A stretch of DNA of 64,000 nt from Rana temporaria (GCF_905171775.1 NC_053491.1:222928486-222992485); one strand, 5' to 3'; shown: positions 40,901 through 55,900, counted from the stretch's first letter. The notes: generated by a model from the sequence alone, not told the origin. Translations and numbers: made by a program.

Positions 40901-43900
40901 TATTTTTTTATTATTTTTTTATAGACCAATATTTTTATATATATGATTAAAATTTGTTTTTATATATATAATTTCTATCCATATTTTTTGTAATTTTGGC
41001 GCGTTATGTATGCATGTATAGTATTTCCAATATCCGGCATTCCCTCCCCATCTTTTTTCTTCTTTGGCTTAATAAAGATCTCTTATAGTATCAATTCCTC
41101 TATATAGAGGACATTATACTATTTGGCCACAAGATGGCAACCTATGAGAGGCATATAAAAATGTGCTGTAGTGACCCCTACAGCCAGCTTGACAAAGGTG
41201 CGCGCTGTGTGTACGTTCCCCTATCGAACCACAGCACATGCACGGAAACGCGTCGCACATTGCTGTCTCCGGTCGATGACGTCATCATTCCCCCCGCAAC
41301 CATAGCGTCCACAAGCGTGCGCTTCAACGTGCGCTCCGGCGGCTCCTCTGGCACATCTGTGCGCTCACATCCTCACAACCAAGCGCATGGACCCAGCTAG
41401 ACAACACCAGCAACACAGCCAAATACCAGCGCTGTGACAGAGACCCAAGGACACTCAAATCTATCGGTTGGGCCCTGACGGAATCAAAGGACAACAAACC
41501 ACATGCCTGAAACTTTACAAATACAGTGAGTACTTTTATTTCTATCTCCAATACAAATAAATAGCTGTACAGTTTAACCAATGGCGCCTGCTCCTCTTTG
41601 ATTGTTTCTTTCATCATATGTACCTGAGTGTCGCTTCAGCTCCTTCTGCATGGCTGCCTGGTTTTAACAGACTGTAAACTCATGTTACAAGCTCACCTAG
41701 CTTACAGGACTTTGCACCAAGGACTCTTTTTTCTTTACATGTTATACCACATGCGCTTTATTGTACTTAATTGTCATTACCCTTTTAGGCCTACATGAAA
41801 TACATTAAGCCCACCGTTTTTTGAAAATAAGAAACTTTGAATTCTGCAACGATATATAACTGTATAAAATAAATCTTTTGCAAGCACTGCACTATTAATG
41901 TTTATTTTTGAAAAAATTGTAAATGAAAGTGAATGCTGAGTTTCTCACCAAAACTAACTTTTAAGGTAGGCTAAGTTTATATTTTTACAATGACATTTGT
42001 TTTTATTACAGTTTTCTGTGGATTGTGCACACCCAACAATCGATGGTGATAATTTTTGAGAATGAAAAAAAAAAAAAAAAAAAGACTATTGTTTGCCCTC
42101 CTTATAGAACCTCTGGCCCAAAAAATAAGAGCGGACCCCAAGGTGATGGGTATAGAATTGGGCGGTGTAAAACACAAATTATGTCTATATGCGGACGACA
42201 TCTTATTGTTCCTCTCGTCTCCCCAAGTTTCTGGTCCCAACCTAACCCCAATTTTGCACCAATTTGCGTCTTTTTCGGGATTAGTGATAAATCCTAAGAA
42301 ATGTCTGGCCCTCAACGTTTCACTTTCCAGCACAGAATTGAATGCGGCGAAAGTGGGTCTTCCCTTTGAATGGCCAGCCAAAAGCATCCCTTATTTAGGA
42401 ATACACCTCACTGCTGATATACTAGATCTATACTCTTACAATTATCCTGCACTTTTGAAACACATAACAAGTCTTTTACACTCGTGGACCCAACTCCCCT
42501 TATCTTGGTTCGGTAGAATTAATGCAACAAAAATGACCATACTGCCCAAGCTCCTATATCTCTTTAGGGTACTCCCCATACCCATTCCAGCGCATTTTCT
42601 TAGAATAGTACAAAAACGGGTCTCCACCTTCATCTGGGGTTCCTCCAGGCCAAGAATCAAATCACAAGTCCTACATCTCCCCAAGACGGCAGGTGGGCTC
42701 GGTTATCCCAACTTTGCCCGTTATTACCAAGCAGCGCAACTGGCAATGTTAACAAAATATCATGCCAATACTGAGGTGCCACTTTGGGTATCAATAGAAG
42801 CAGTGGAAAGCGACCCTATTTCTATATCTAATTTGTTGTGGATCTCTCCAAAGTTACGTAAGCATATTACCAACCCAGTCACGAAGCACTCGCTTTCCTT
42901 ATGGAATGCACTTAAATCCAAACATCACCTAATGTCTCCTTTAACCCCGTTACTGTCCTTTAACAAAAACCCGGCATTCTACCCGGCTTGGGTCTTTCCC
43001 AGTTCCTTTAAAGAATGGGTGGATAGGGACTGCACACTCAAATACAAATGTTTTGATTCAATGTCAATGACCCCCTTCCCATCTATGTGCACAAAATACG
43101 GGATACCATCGAAGGAAATCTTTAGATATTTACAGATTAAAATTTTTTTCCAACCCCCTACTAACTCAGCATACTTGCCGAACAAATTCACAATTTTTGA
43201 AAATGTGTGTGATAAGAATCCTCATGCTAGAAAAGTGGTTTCAGCCCTATACTCGCAGCTACTTTTACAATCAGACAAGGGGAAGCTATCATATGTCCGT
43301 AAATGGGAGGAAGACTTGGGCACAGAACTGAATGGGAGGGAGTGGGAGCAAATATGGACCAACACTAAAACAGCTTCTTCTAATGTGCTAGCAGCGGAAA
43401 CGAACTATAAAGTAATATCCAGGTGGTACTTGGTGCCGACTAGAGTGGCCAAATTCTCTAGTAATTATTCTGATCAATGCTTTAGAGATTGTTCTGGTAC
43501 GGGAACATATATTCATATATGGTGGTCGTGCCCAAAGGCACAGGTATTTTGGTCAGAAGTTTTCCAAACAATAGAAATCCTCACTAAAACTTCCCTCCCT
43601 ATGGATCCTAAATTGGCATTACTTAATTTAAAACCACACAATTTGTCGCATATGCAATTCAACCTGATTAAACAGCTCCTTACGGCAGCAAAACAAACAA
43701 TAGCGAAAGCATGGAGATCTCCTAATTTATTAATGAGCGAAGTAGTCAATAGAATGAACACAGCAATGAAGTATGCCAAAATGTCGGCCATTGAATTGGA
43801 TGCGATCACCAGATTTGAATGTATATGGGAACCCTGGATTAATCTCACAATGCAGAACACATTTGTTAATGCGGTAATGATGCCATGGTAGTCCAGCCAT

Positions 43901-46900
43901 TGAATAGACAGCCTGACTTTTCTAACCAAAATGCAGATGGATCCCCGGTCTAGTCCTGCAGAGCCCTCTATCCCTTCCTCCTTCCCTTACCTTCCCTCTT
44001 TTAATTTAATGCTTTATAATTTTCCTTTTTACTTTTTTTTTCCTTATTACCTCGCATCTGCGACTTCTATTTACCTAAGATATTAGGAAAATACAACATC
44101 AACTAGATGCCTCTAACATCTTGGAAGTAGTACAGCACCTGGAACGAAGTTCAAATATTACACAGCAAGACCTCTGATATCCAAAACATGTCCTGATGGA
44201 CTTCTCTGTTAATCTTTTGAATTTATTTTGATCGGATTTCCATGAATGATTTTTATATGTGATGTAGATGTTATGCTTCATTATATAATACTTCAGTATT
44301 TTCCTCTGTATACGCTAATACTATTTGAAGACTCTGTATACTTGTTGTTACTATTACACAATAAAGATATATTGACACGGAAAAAAAAAAAAGACACATT
44401 TGCAATGGAATACAAGAAAAGTATATAGGAAGTGGCTTGGAGACCCATGTAATGTGTTTTTTCAAGCTCCTAAAGTAAGCTTTTGAATAATTTTACAAAT
44501 ATGAAGAGAAAACAGCAGAAGAATATAATGAAATGTGGTATTATACTTACCAAGGTTAGTGAGGATGAGTGCAACTTTTTCATAGAGCTGCAAAATAGGT
44601 CCAAAAGAAAATTTTAGCTTCAAGTTATTGTATAGCTATTTTTAAATGTATCAACAGTAAAAACAACAAAATATTAATAATAATAAAAAAAATAAAAATA
44701 GAATCTAGAAATCCACTTTTAGCTTTTGAATGTTCCGAATATTTAGAGCAATTTGACTTATTACAGGCATTATCTAATTAAATACGAGAACACATAATTA
44801 TTTAAAAGCATTGATTTTCTGTAAGCTCCCAGGCTGGATGAGACTCAGCCCTAACATTTCACATTAAGGAAACTCTCATGTTTCGGCTCACAGACAAATC
44901 AAGTACTAAAAAGTTATAAATAGCATCTTACCACATTCAGTAGCATAATGATGCAAAAGTTGATACACACTGCAGTCCCTGTGGTAGCAACCTGAGAATT
45001 ATTCCTGATTAAGGCCCATTTAAAGGCAGCAAATGTACTGACAGTCACAACACGATATATTACAATGCCGAAAACAGCAGCAATTACCACACAAATCTAA
45101 AAAGCAAGAAGAAGAAGAAACAAAGCAGCTGTTAGAAACAGTATACTCTCCAACTCCATTAGAAAGGCAATATGACTTATGATAACATATCAAAAATACA
45201 ATTTTTATTCACGAGAACCTACATAATATTAATATTCCAGGCTGCTATTGCTGAGATTCTCCTGAAAAAAGCTAGTTGCCTGTCTGCATTTTGAGTCATT
45301 GAGTCAGTCCTGGAACAAGCATTTAGATCAGGGATATTAGAGTGAAGTTAGAAATCCTTATCTACATGCCTTGAGTGAAGAGTCATATGCATTAAACATT
45401 TTGTCCCAAATGGTAAAGTAGTAGGAACAGTGCAGTCAATGTGTTTAAAAGGGGAATCAGGTTCCCCCTTCTTCAGGGCTATTAAATGATAAGTCAACTT
45501 CAATATTTTTTTTTTTAAATGCACATTTATTTGCAGGTAAAATAAAATGTGCATTTATTATATTTTATTTGAAGCCTGTAAAGCATTGTACCAGCAATAA
45601 GCAAATCACTGGTGCTATGCAGGTCGCAAGCAAATCTGCCAGTGTATCTGCGTGCCCGTATATATCCCGTAGGCGCAAGCAGATACAATCTGACAGGAAG
45701 AGAGAGTGAACTAACACGGCGTGCCACAGCACTGTGGTAGTTCATTGAAAAATACAAGCCGACAGCTGCAAAGGCTGCCCGACCTTGTAGTTTTTTCATT
45801 CAGACTGTGAATGAGTGACACGGCCGGGAGTTGTCCCGCTTGGACACATTTTTTTTTTAATTGTGACAGCTAGCGGGGGGAGGCGGTCTAGCTGTCAGAT
45901 TAGGGAGGCCCGTTCGTTACATGTTACACCCTGTATATGGGTGTAACGTGTTAAAAAAGGTGAACTTTATTTATTTTTTTGGTGTCTGAATTTTTTACCA
46001 TGTGTTATTAAAAATAAAATATCTCACATTCTGCAAAACCCAAGACAGAGCATCCCTAGCAGACCCCGATTCCACAGCATACACCAAATCTAATATCTTT
46101 ATTCAACCTGACTACCAGGAAACTAGAATGTTCAAAAGTAGAGGTCCGTAATGGCAGTCTATGTTCTCTTTAATCAAAAAAAATCAATGAGCTAAATAAA
46201 TACGCATTAATCTCATCACGACAAGCTTGGTTATGTTTTGCCTTCTAGATCAGCTGGAGTATTTGCTAGGTTAACTTTTATAGACATATCTCTCTTTGTG
46301 TTCTAAAACTATATTATGAATTATTTTCTTCTATTCTATTGTCTATTTCTTCTAAAATAACATATTATCATTAAAAATAACAAACCATAAAAAATATTCC
46401 AGAAGCAGAAACAACAAGTCTGCTACATTTATCTGCAAAGGCTTGGTAAGGCTCCGGCTTTCCTGATATTGGGTTTAGCCGCTCTTTTTTGGAGTATTTG
46501 GCTTCAAATTGAGGGCGGATCTCTTCCTGTATTTGAAGGAACAAATTAAAGAAAAAAAATTATATTTGTATAATATATAGAAAAAAAAGTAGTATAGAAA
46601 ATAACAGTTTCTATAAAATAACATGTTTCCTAATAACACAGTCTATGCCTTACTGAGTACTGTTAGTGCTGGTTCAGGGTAGAGGGACCATGCCTCTTAA
46701 TAGCCCACCCATCCCGGAAAAATACTGACAAATCTGTGCTCCGTCGCCACATCTCTGCTGCAGCAGTCTATTCTGAGTAACCTCCTGTGTTGTAACTTAC
46801 CCAGGTGGATGTTGTCACTGTTCCTCCTCCATGTAATAGTGTTCAGGCCTGACAATTGCTGCTCTGTCCAAACAGATGGGGGAGTGCACATGCTTTCCCA

Positions 46901-49900
46901 TACCTAGATGCCCTGTTCCATTAGAGCAATGCAGCAAAGTCTTCAGCGGAGCAGGAGGGCAGTGATGCGCAAGTATATCTTACTGGGCAGGGCACTGCGA
47001 CATCTTTTGCAGCGCAGTAACCCATTGTATACAATTATAATCCATTTTGCAGTGGTTTAACAGGAGTAGAGTGAATTCTGATTGGTTTTGTTTGCATACT
47101 TGATTAAACTAAGGCATTTAAAGTCACGTAGAAATGAACAGGCCACACACTGATGCCAGCACCAATTTAAAATCACTGTGTTGCCATTCAATAAATGAGC
47201 TGTAAACTATATATCTCCCCCATGTGACTCTCCTGTACGTCATGTGGTGCAGCTCAAGGTTCTTGACTGACAGAGTAGCACTTCCCCATTGATTCTCTGT
47301 TTATCGATGCAGTTAACATAAATTCCACCCCATGGTTCCATAGGAAATAAGAAGAGCTTTGCTGTTAATCAGAAATATTGAGCCACTTCTCATGACCCTG
47401 GGACTTTTTAATTTTTTATACTGATTCTAAATAAATTTAATTAAGGATTGTTTTATTAAGTTTTTAGTAACATAATGTTCTTTACAATATGAATAGGTCA
47501 CATGACTGCCATAGCACCATTCGGCTCTATGCAGACCAGGGCAAAGGAGACACAACACTGTGGTGATGTGTGAATGATGTCACATGCTGAAGATGAACTT
47601 CGCCCTCATATTTCATATGAACTTACTGAATAACTGCATGCAGATCATATGACCAAATACTGTATGAATAGAAATTTAAAAAAGTATTTGTCAGCATTCT
47701 AATTTATCAATATATAGAGCAAATTCTAATGATAACACGCACTAGACATATACTAAATTGTGTGCTTACAGATTTAGATTTTTGGATACACTCCAATCCC
47801 TGAGCCAACTGAACTGCCAGGCAAGTAACATTTATATAACATACTTTTTATGTCTTTTAAAGTGGGACTTCAACAAAATCAATTTGTGTAAATTTAAATA
47901 TAGTTAAGTAGTGTAAGACCTATTATGTTTATATTGTTGTGTTCCTTCATTTCCTGTAAATAGGTATGTAGCATGCTTTATTTACCTTGCAAAAGGCTGC
48001 AAAAAAAAGCACTTTTATGTTAACAGGGGATGTATAATATGATACAGAAGTCCTATCAGGAGGAGCTACCGATACACTTTACTCTTATAGACCGATACAG
48101 TAAAATATTGGAATTTTTTTAGGTTTGGCCACTCATTGATATAATTGCCGGACAACATCATATGTGTATGTAAGCAGTAACATTTTCTTGACTTTCATTT
48201 AAAAAGTCGTATTCACTTTAAAATCGAGTCCCACCTATTTTGTACATGTCCAATCAATGTCATGTCCATCCCTAATGCTTTTTAACCACTTAAGGACCCA
48301 TTCACGCCGATATACGTTGGCAGAATGGCACGGCTTGGCACAATCACGTACCTGTACGTGTCTCTTTAAGCCCAGCCGTGCGGGCCCGCGACCCGGTCCG
48401 AAGCTCCGTGACTGCGCCCGCGGGACCCGCAGACCTGATCGCCGCTGGTGTCCTGCGATCGGTCACCGCAGCTGAAGAACGGGGAGAGGTGTGTGTAAAC
48501 ACACCTTCCCCGCTCTTCACAGTGGCACTGTCATTGATCGTCTGTTCCCTGATATAGGGAAAGGCGATCAATGATGTCACACTTCCAGCCCCGCCCCCCT
48601 ACAGTTAGAAAAACATATGAGGTCACACTGAACCCCTTCAGCGCCCCTAGTGGTTAACTCCCAAACTGCAATTGTCATTTTCACAGTAAACAATGCATTT
48701 TTATAACACTTTTTGCTGTGAAAATTACAATAGTCACAAAAATGTGTCAAAATTGTCCGATGTGTCTGCCATAATGTCGCAGTCATGAAAAAAATCGCTA
48801 ATCGCCACCATTAGTAGTAAAAAAAAAAATATTAATAAAAATGCAATAAAACTATACCCTATTTTGTAAACGGTATAAATTTTGCGCAAACCTATCGATA
48901 AGCGCTTATTGCTATTTTTTTTTACCAAAAATAGGTAGAAGAATACATATCGGCCTAAACTGAGGAAAAAATATGTTTTTTAGATATTTTTGGGGTATAT
49001 TGATTATAGCAAAAAGTAAAAAATATTATTAATATAATTATTTTCAAAATTGTCGCTCTATTTTTGTTTAAAGCGCAAAAAATTAAAATCGCAGAGGTGA
49101 TCAAATAGCACCAAAAGAAAGATTTGTAGGAAAAAAAGGACGCCAGTTTTGTTTGGGAGCCACTTCGCACGACCGCGCAATTGTCGCTTAAAGGCGACGC
49201 AGTGCTGAATCGCAAAAAGGGGCAAGGTCCTTAACCTACATAATGGTCCGGGTCTTAAGTGGTTAAAAAAAAATATTAAGTATGCTTTTGCCTTTATTTT
49301 TTGCAGCACCGGTCACCTAGGTGATTTCAACACTAAGCGATTTGCATGTACTCCTGGGATATCAATGTTATCTATCCCAGGAGTTCATGCAAGTCGTATA
49401 GTGACAAAATCTTGCGTTATTTCCTGCTTTCCCCAACATCTATTAGTCCTCTGATTGATAGGTTGCTATAGCAATGGGATGGGAAATTTTGTTGTTGCCG
49501 CCATTGCTATGGTAGGCTGTCAGGAAGAGAGAGTGGCATTACTGCGCAGGCATGATATCGGGAGGTGCATGCTGGGTAGCCAACTGCGCTGAATCCCGGG
49601 AAATTAAGAGAAGAGGGCTTCAGATTCCCACAGTAGAGATGGAACCTGCCTGCTTCCGAGATCTGATCAGTTTTCCACTATTTAAACATAAACTAAAAGG
49701 AACAAATACAATATATGGTATTATGTAAATGTTGCAGTATAAGTGTACACAATTATAGAAGAGTGTTTTAAAAAAATGATTTGGGGGATGGAACTCAGCT
49801 TTAAATACCACATATTGTACATGTACAATAGCCTGTCTGCTAGTGAAACCTGTAACTTTTACCTCTTCTTCTTCCCAGTCTATTAAATCCCAATCATAGG

Positions 49901-52900
49901 CAATCACCGCTCTTCTTCGTTTCCAAAACTCCAGAAAAACAGTTGCTAAAATATAATTATAGTAATTTAGGACAATAAAAGAACACATAAAAATATACAC
50001 CCCTTATATTTTAAGCTGTGCATTTTTTCTAAGCTATATTTTATAGAAAATCAGACAGCATATATGGTATCTGAGGGTCAAAGCACAACCCCATCATCCC
50101 TAGTGGAAACAAGAAAGACACTTGCCAAATGAAGATGGAAAGGCATTATTATATTATTGAGATCTTACACCAGGTAAATGGGTGGTAGAAATGATCCATT
50201 TAAAGGACATGACCTGATACCGCATGGTAGCCTCTGACCTATACTGTTATTCTATAGCACCATCATATCAAACGGAAGGTCAAGGAACAAAATCAGACCC
50301 GTAGTAAAAGGTAAAATATGCTGCTTTTGATTATTTCTTCAAAATTGCACTATTTAATCATGGTAAATCTGCACTCAAAATCCTAGTGAGCAGAGAATTA
50401 CAGAAAGCTACTACAAAGAAACATTCAGACACATACAGTAGCAATATTGTGTTCAGTGTTATTTAGATTTGAATATTGATTATGCTGTAATGAGACAAAA
50501 GTTCCAGATGTGTTTTTTTTTTTCACCCTTATCACAGTTTCTCCTGACAATGCCACGTGGGAGGGTGGCGATACGCGTGGAGGCAGAGCCAGGCAACGTG
50601 TGACTACTGGAGCAAGTGAGATTTTTCTGGAATGTCCTTTACTTTTATGCCTGTCTTTAATTATTAAAGTGTGAGTGCAATTCCTCAAGTTTTGGGCTAG
50701 TGTTATCTGTGATATTGCACTATTGGAGTGTTCTCCCCCTCTTTTTCTTTGAGTACTTTGTGGAGTTATTCATTATGGAGCTGATATGCTAATAATGAGG
50801 ATTTAAGAGGAGGACCAGCTGGTGTGCAAGACACTATTCTCGTACAAGCTGTGTTGGCCCATTAATGGGTCTTGTTATAAGGTGAACGTCCCCTTCACCT
50901 GATGGCTGGGCACTATTGCATGATTTGCTGAAACACAGAGGGGATCCAGGAATTTCCTATACACTATTTTCCTTCTGAGAAGAAGTCATACTGGAATATT
51001 TCTTTCAGGCCCCGTACACACGACCGAGTTTCTCGGCAGAATTCAGCCAGAAACTCGATCGGAGCTGAATTCTGCCGAGAAACCCGGGCGGGTGTACACT
51101 TTTGGCCGAGGAAGCCGACGAGGATCTCGGCGAGGAAATAGAGAACATGTTCTCTATTTCCTCGTTGTTCAATGGAAAATTTCGGCTCGACGAGATCCTC
51201 GGCGGCTTCACAAGGAACTCGACGAGCAAAACGATGTGTTTTGCCCGTCGAGTTCCTCGGACGTGTGTACGGGGCCTCAGACTTTTGGGATTTCTATTAC
51301 TTGTCTTTTCCCTTTTTTCTGATTTAGACTTTTTAAGATTTTTGCACTAAGTATTTGTACACTTGACACATTTGATATCAATTGTGCCTTTTCACTTTAC
51401 CAGACATTGCTATCACTACACTGTATATATAATTGTATTATTGTATGTGGGAACACATATTGTGATAGCAGTAGCCAGTGGATAGTTGTTTTGGTTAGGG
51501 GGCAGCGCACAAACACCATTCAAATTCTTATCACAGTTTTGCATATTATGTAATTAGGATTACATTGATGAATAATACTTACCCCAAACTGCCATAAATA
51601 CTGCAAAAAAGACAGTTGCTCCATTATCAAAAAGATGAGTTACCTAAAACATAAAAAGGAGATCACTCTGAAGCTTATTTTATTTGGGGTAAGGATCCTT
51701 TCTGACATAAAAGAACAAGCTGGCTCCAAGGTTTTCTACAATGTCCTAAGACTTGTTGATATTACTGGATCATGCTACATACAGTATTTCACAAAAGTGA
51801 GTACACCCCTCACATTTTTTTGTAAATATTTCCTTATATCTTTTCATGTGACAACACTGAAGAAATTACACTTTGCTACAATGTAAAGTAGTGAGTGTAC
51901 AGCTTGTATAACAGTGTAAATTTGCTGTCCCCTCAAAATAACTCACCCAACATACAGCCAATAACGTCTAAACCGCTGACAACAAAAGTGAGTACCCCTA
52001 AGTGAAAATGTCCAGATTTGGTCCAAAGTGTCAATATTTTGTGTGGCCATCATTAATTTCCAGCACTGCAGTAACCCTCTTGGGCATGGAGTTCACCAGA
52101 GCTTCACAGGCTGCCACTGGAGTCCTCTTCCCCTCCTCCATGATGACATCACGGAGCTGGTGGATGTTAGAGACCTTCTGCTCCTCCAGCCTCTGTTAGA
52201 GGATTCCCCGCAGTATAAATACTGACAGGCTAACCCCCCACCCCTTCAACCTGCAATGCTGGCAGCACTCGTGAGTCTATTTTCTGAAGACAACCTCTGG
52301 ATATGAAGCTGAGCATGTCCACTCAACTTCTTTGGTCGACCATGGCGAGGCCTGATCTAAGTGGAACCTGTCCTGTTAAAGCACTATATGGTCTTGGCCA
52401 CCATGCTGCAGCTCAGTTTCAGGGTCTTGGCAATCTTCTTATAGCCTATGCCATTTTTATGTAGAGAAAACATTTTTTTTTCAGATCCTCAAGCCATGTG
52501 GTGACATGTTGAACATCCAGTGACCATGAGAGTGAGAGTGATAACACCACATTTAAAACACCTGCTCCCCATTCCCACCTGAGACCTTGTAACACTAACA
52601 AGTCACTAACGAGAAAATGGCTAATTGGACCCAATTTGGACATTTTCACTTAGGGGTGTACTCACTTTTGTTGCCAGCAGTTTAGACATTAATGGCTGTG
52701 TGGAGTTATTTTGAGGGGACAGCAAATTTACACTGTTATACAAGCTGTACACTACTTTACATTGTAGCAAAGTGTAATTTCTTCAGTGTTGTCACATGAA
52801 AAGATATAATAAAATATTTACAAAAATATGAGGGGTGTACTCACTTCTGTGAGAAACTGTATGTATGTCTGCCTGCAGCTGCTGATGTATGATTTCAAGT

Positions 52901-55900
52901 CTAGCCTACAATAAACATCAATAATGTTACTAACTTGTCACTGTGTAAAACATGTTATTTGTATGGTATGAACATTAAAACCAAACACATTAAACGTTAT
53001 AAATAATGCAATATGGCACAACTTATTTTGATTGGGGTAATATGGCCACAGCATTTACTAAATAACAAGATAATAACAATAACATGATTTAGACACCATT
53101 TCTTCAAAAACATATAAGAATTCTGATACAATCTTTAGGTTATCCTATGCGTCCATGTGCACATAGGCTGTTATCAGCAATTTTAGTCAGGGGAATTTTC
53201 TAGCTGTAAAAAGGCCCAGAATAGAATTTTGGCATGCATTAAAAAGGTGATTAACTCCAGAGATGAAACGATAATTCTCCCGCTCTACAAGACTCTGGTC
53301 CAGCTACACCTAGAGTATGCTGTCCAGTTCTGGGCACCAGGAAGGATGTACTGGAAATGGAGCGAGTACAAAGAAGGGCAACAAAGCTAATAAAGGGTCT
53401 GGAGGATATCAGTTAAGAGTAAAGGTTGCGAGCACTGAACTTATTCTCTCTGGAGAAGAGACGCTTGAGATGGGATATGATTTCAATTTACAAATACCGT
53501 ACTGGTGACCCCACAATAGGGATAAAACTTTTTCGCAGAAGGGAGTTTAACAAGATACGTGGTCACTCATTAAAATTAGAAGAAAAGAGGTTTAACCTTA
53601 AACTATGCAGAGGGTTCTTTACTGTAAGAGCCGCAAGGATGTGGAATTCCCTTCCACAGGCGGTGGTCTCAGCGGGGGGCTTTGATGGTTTCAAGAAACT
53701 ATTAGATAAGCACCTGAGCGACCACAACATACAGGGATATACAATGTAATACTGACATGTAATCACACACATAGTTTGGACATGATGGACTTGTGTCTTT
53801 TTTACACCTCACCTATGTAACTATGTAACTTGTTGGTTTTAAGAGATGTTTTTCAGCTGTAAAAATGCTCTAACTCTGAAAAAATCTGAAAACAGCAAAA
53901 AAACACGTAAAAACTTGGATATTCAGCATTTATCATAATTTTTGACCTATAAGCTTTCATGGGAATATAGTTTTGCTAAAAAAAAAGCTTCAGCTAAAAA
54001 AACACCCAAAAACGCTGAAAAACTCATTCTACATCTGCAGCTTTCTACAGCTAATGTTACTGGCTTTTTTTTATAACGCCCAGTGTGCATGAGGTCTCAA
54101 AGCTAGGTGCTTGACAGTGGCATCCAATAACATGTTCCGTTTGTAAACCTGGACCGCCCACCAGCCATCTACAACCTGCACAGTGGGTACACACCAATAA
54201 TTTTTACACTATTATTCACCTGGAATATCCTGTTCCGTTGTAAACCTGTATCAGCCACTAGCCATCTACAATCAGCTCGGTGGGTACACACCAGTAATTT
54301 TTACACCATTATTCACCTGGAATAAATCGTATGTACACCACATAATCATACATACAGTATTTGTGACCATTAAAGGGTTTGTAAGGGTTCATTTTTTTTT
54401 TCTAAATAGGTTCCTTTAAGCTAGTGCATTGTTGGTTCCCTTACCTTTTCCTTCAATTTCCCTTCTAAATGTTTTTTTTTTCTTTGTCTGAATTTCTCAC
54501 TTCCTGTTTCTCCTCAGTAAGATTTCCACCATCATCCAAGGGGTTCTGACTGGGGGTTAGTCAGCCAGAACAGCTTACTGAGGAGGAACAGGAAGTGAGA
54601 AATTCAGACAAAGAAAACAAAGAAAAAAAACATTTAGAAGGGAAATCGAAGGAAAACGTTAGTGAAACAACAATGCACTAGCTTAAAGGAGCCTATTTAG
54701 AAAATAAAAAACAAACCTTTACAACCCCTTTAAGGTTAAACCACTTGTCCAAACATTACCAACAATCTTACTTTTTTGCCACCAACAGGGACCAACCAAT
54801 GCTGTGACAAAAGTACAATATGCTCCACAAGTCCGCCATTCTCTTGGCATACGTCAGTTCCCCAAACCTACGCACTGTCAATCATAGCCATATCCAATCA
54901 TTTATTAAGAGGTTTGGTGGGCCAAAATGCTCACCACACTGTCTGTTCCTCTAAGGTTTCTCTAAGCTATGAGCACTTCCTCCTTGCTCCCTACATCATA
55001 TCCTTACCTGCTTGCTGACCGTATACTGTACATATACAGTGGCAAGGTGGCTGTCCTGTGCAGAATCACGTGCCTGTACGTGATCCTGCACTTCTGGGTC
55101 TGTGGCGCGCACATGCGCCACCGGTGACCCACTCCCGCTGTGATTGAACATAGCGGGATCCAATCAGTGGACTCGATGTCCACTGAGACCCACTGATTAT
55201 TCGGGACAGAAGCAAAACGATGGTCTGCCTAATTAAACAAGGCAGATTGCCGTTCTGTCAGTAGGGAAGGTAGTGATTCTGTGTTTCTGCTAAGCAGCAA
55301 CACGGATCTCTGCCTTCCCATAGTACAAGCCCATCCCACACAGTACGTAAGCACATTTTAGGCACACATTTAACCCTTTGATAACCCCTGATTTCAACCC
55401 CTTCCCTACCATTGTCATTAGTACATTGACAGTGCATATTTTTAGCACTGATCATAATATTCGTTTTACTGGTCCCAAAAAAGTGTCAAACGTGTTACTT
55501 AGTGTCCAATTTGTTCACCGCAATGTGGCAGTCCCACTAAAAGTCGCTGATCGCTGCCAAAAAAATTCCATAAATATATCCCATAGTTTGTAGATGCTAT
55601 AACTTTTGCGCAAACCAATCAATATTCGCTTATTGGCCTTTTTTTTTACCAAAAATATGTAGCAGCATACATACTGGCCTAAATTGAAGAAATTCGATTT
55701 GTTAAATTTATTATTGGAATTGTTTTATAGCAGGAAGTAAAAAATATTGTTCTTTTTCAAAATTTAAATTATTTTTGATTATAGCGCAAAAAATAAAAAA
55801 CATAGAGGTGATCAAATGCCACCAAAAGAAAGCTCTATTTGTGGGGAAAAAAGGACATAAATGTTATTTTGGTACAGTGCCGTGTCACAAAAAATGACAT

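Larger units (their letters stand above)
29660..41774 (+). mobile_element. Composite Penelope-like retroelement (copies A, B, C)
   Basis: Three nearly identical PLE segments lie between identical 14-bp flanks. Copy A (29660-32783) is inverted. It lacks the ORF1 and RT start and about 155 bp of the 3' end. Copy B (32784-36254) is direct, begins late in ORF2, and is interrupted by an insert. Copy C continues from it head-to-tail through ORF1, ORF2 and the 3' region to 41774. The sequence after the B stop (34772-36254) is repeated after the C stop (40335-41774), so the shared segment acts as the pseudo-LTR typical of PLEs. The A/B junction has 1-bp overlap. The arrangement matches the inverted-plus-tandem structures described for Penelope elements. 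Confidence 0.9.
42087..44395 (+). mobile_element. 5'-truncated L1 retrotransposon
   Basis: The L1 begins inside the RT domain, right after an A-run plus GAC (42065-42086). It ends with AATAAA at 44360-44365, a 12-base A tail and GAC again (44381-44395). The shared A-run plus GAC is consistent with a target duplication at an A-rich site, as L1 endonuclease prefers, although poly(A) ambiguity hides its exact length. Confidence 0.85.
50520..51525 (+). mobile_element. PLE-family terminal fragment
   Basis: It starts near a hammerhead-like motif and continues through a TATTAAAGTGTGAGTGC stretch to GGGGCAGCGCACAAACACC, an end form I associate with frog PLE repeats. No RT or endonuclease remains. 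A Harbinger-type MITE is nested at 51008-51276. Confidence 0.55.

Noticed and set aside
42056..42086. Start of the long L1 frame with a Lys run as a real N-terminus
   Set aside because: The Lys codons are a genomic A-run that served as insertion target. L1 homology starts only at about 42087.
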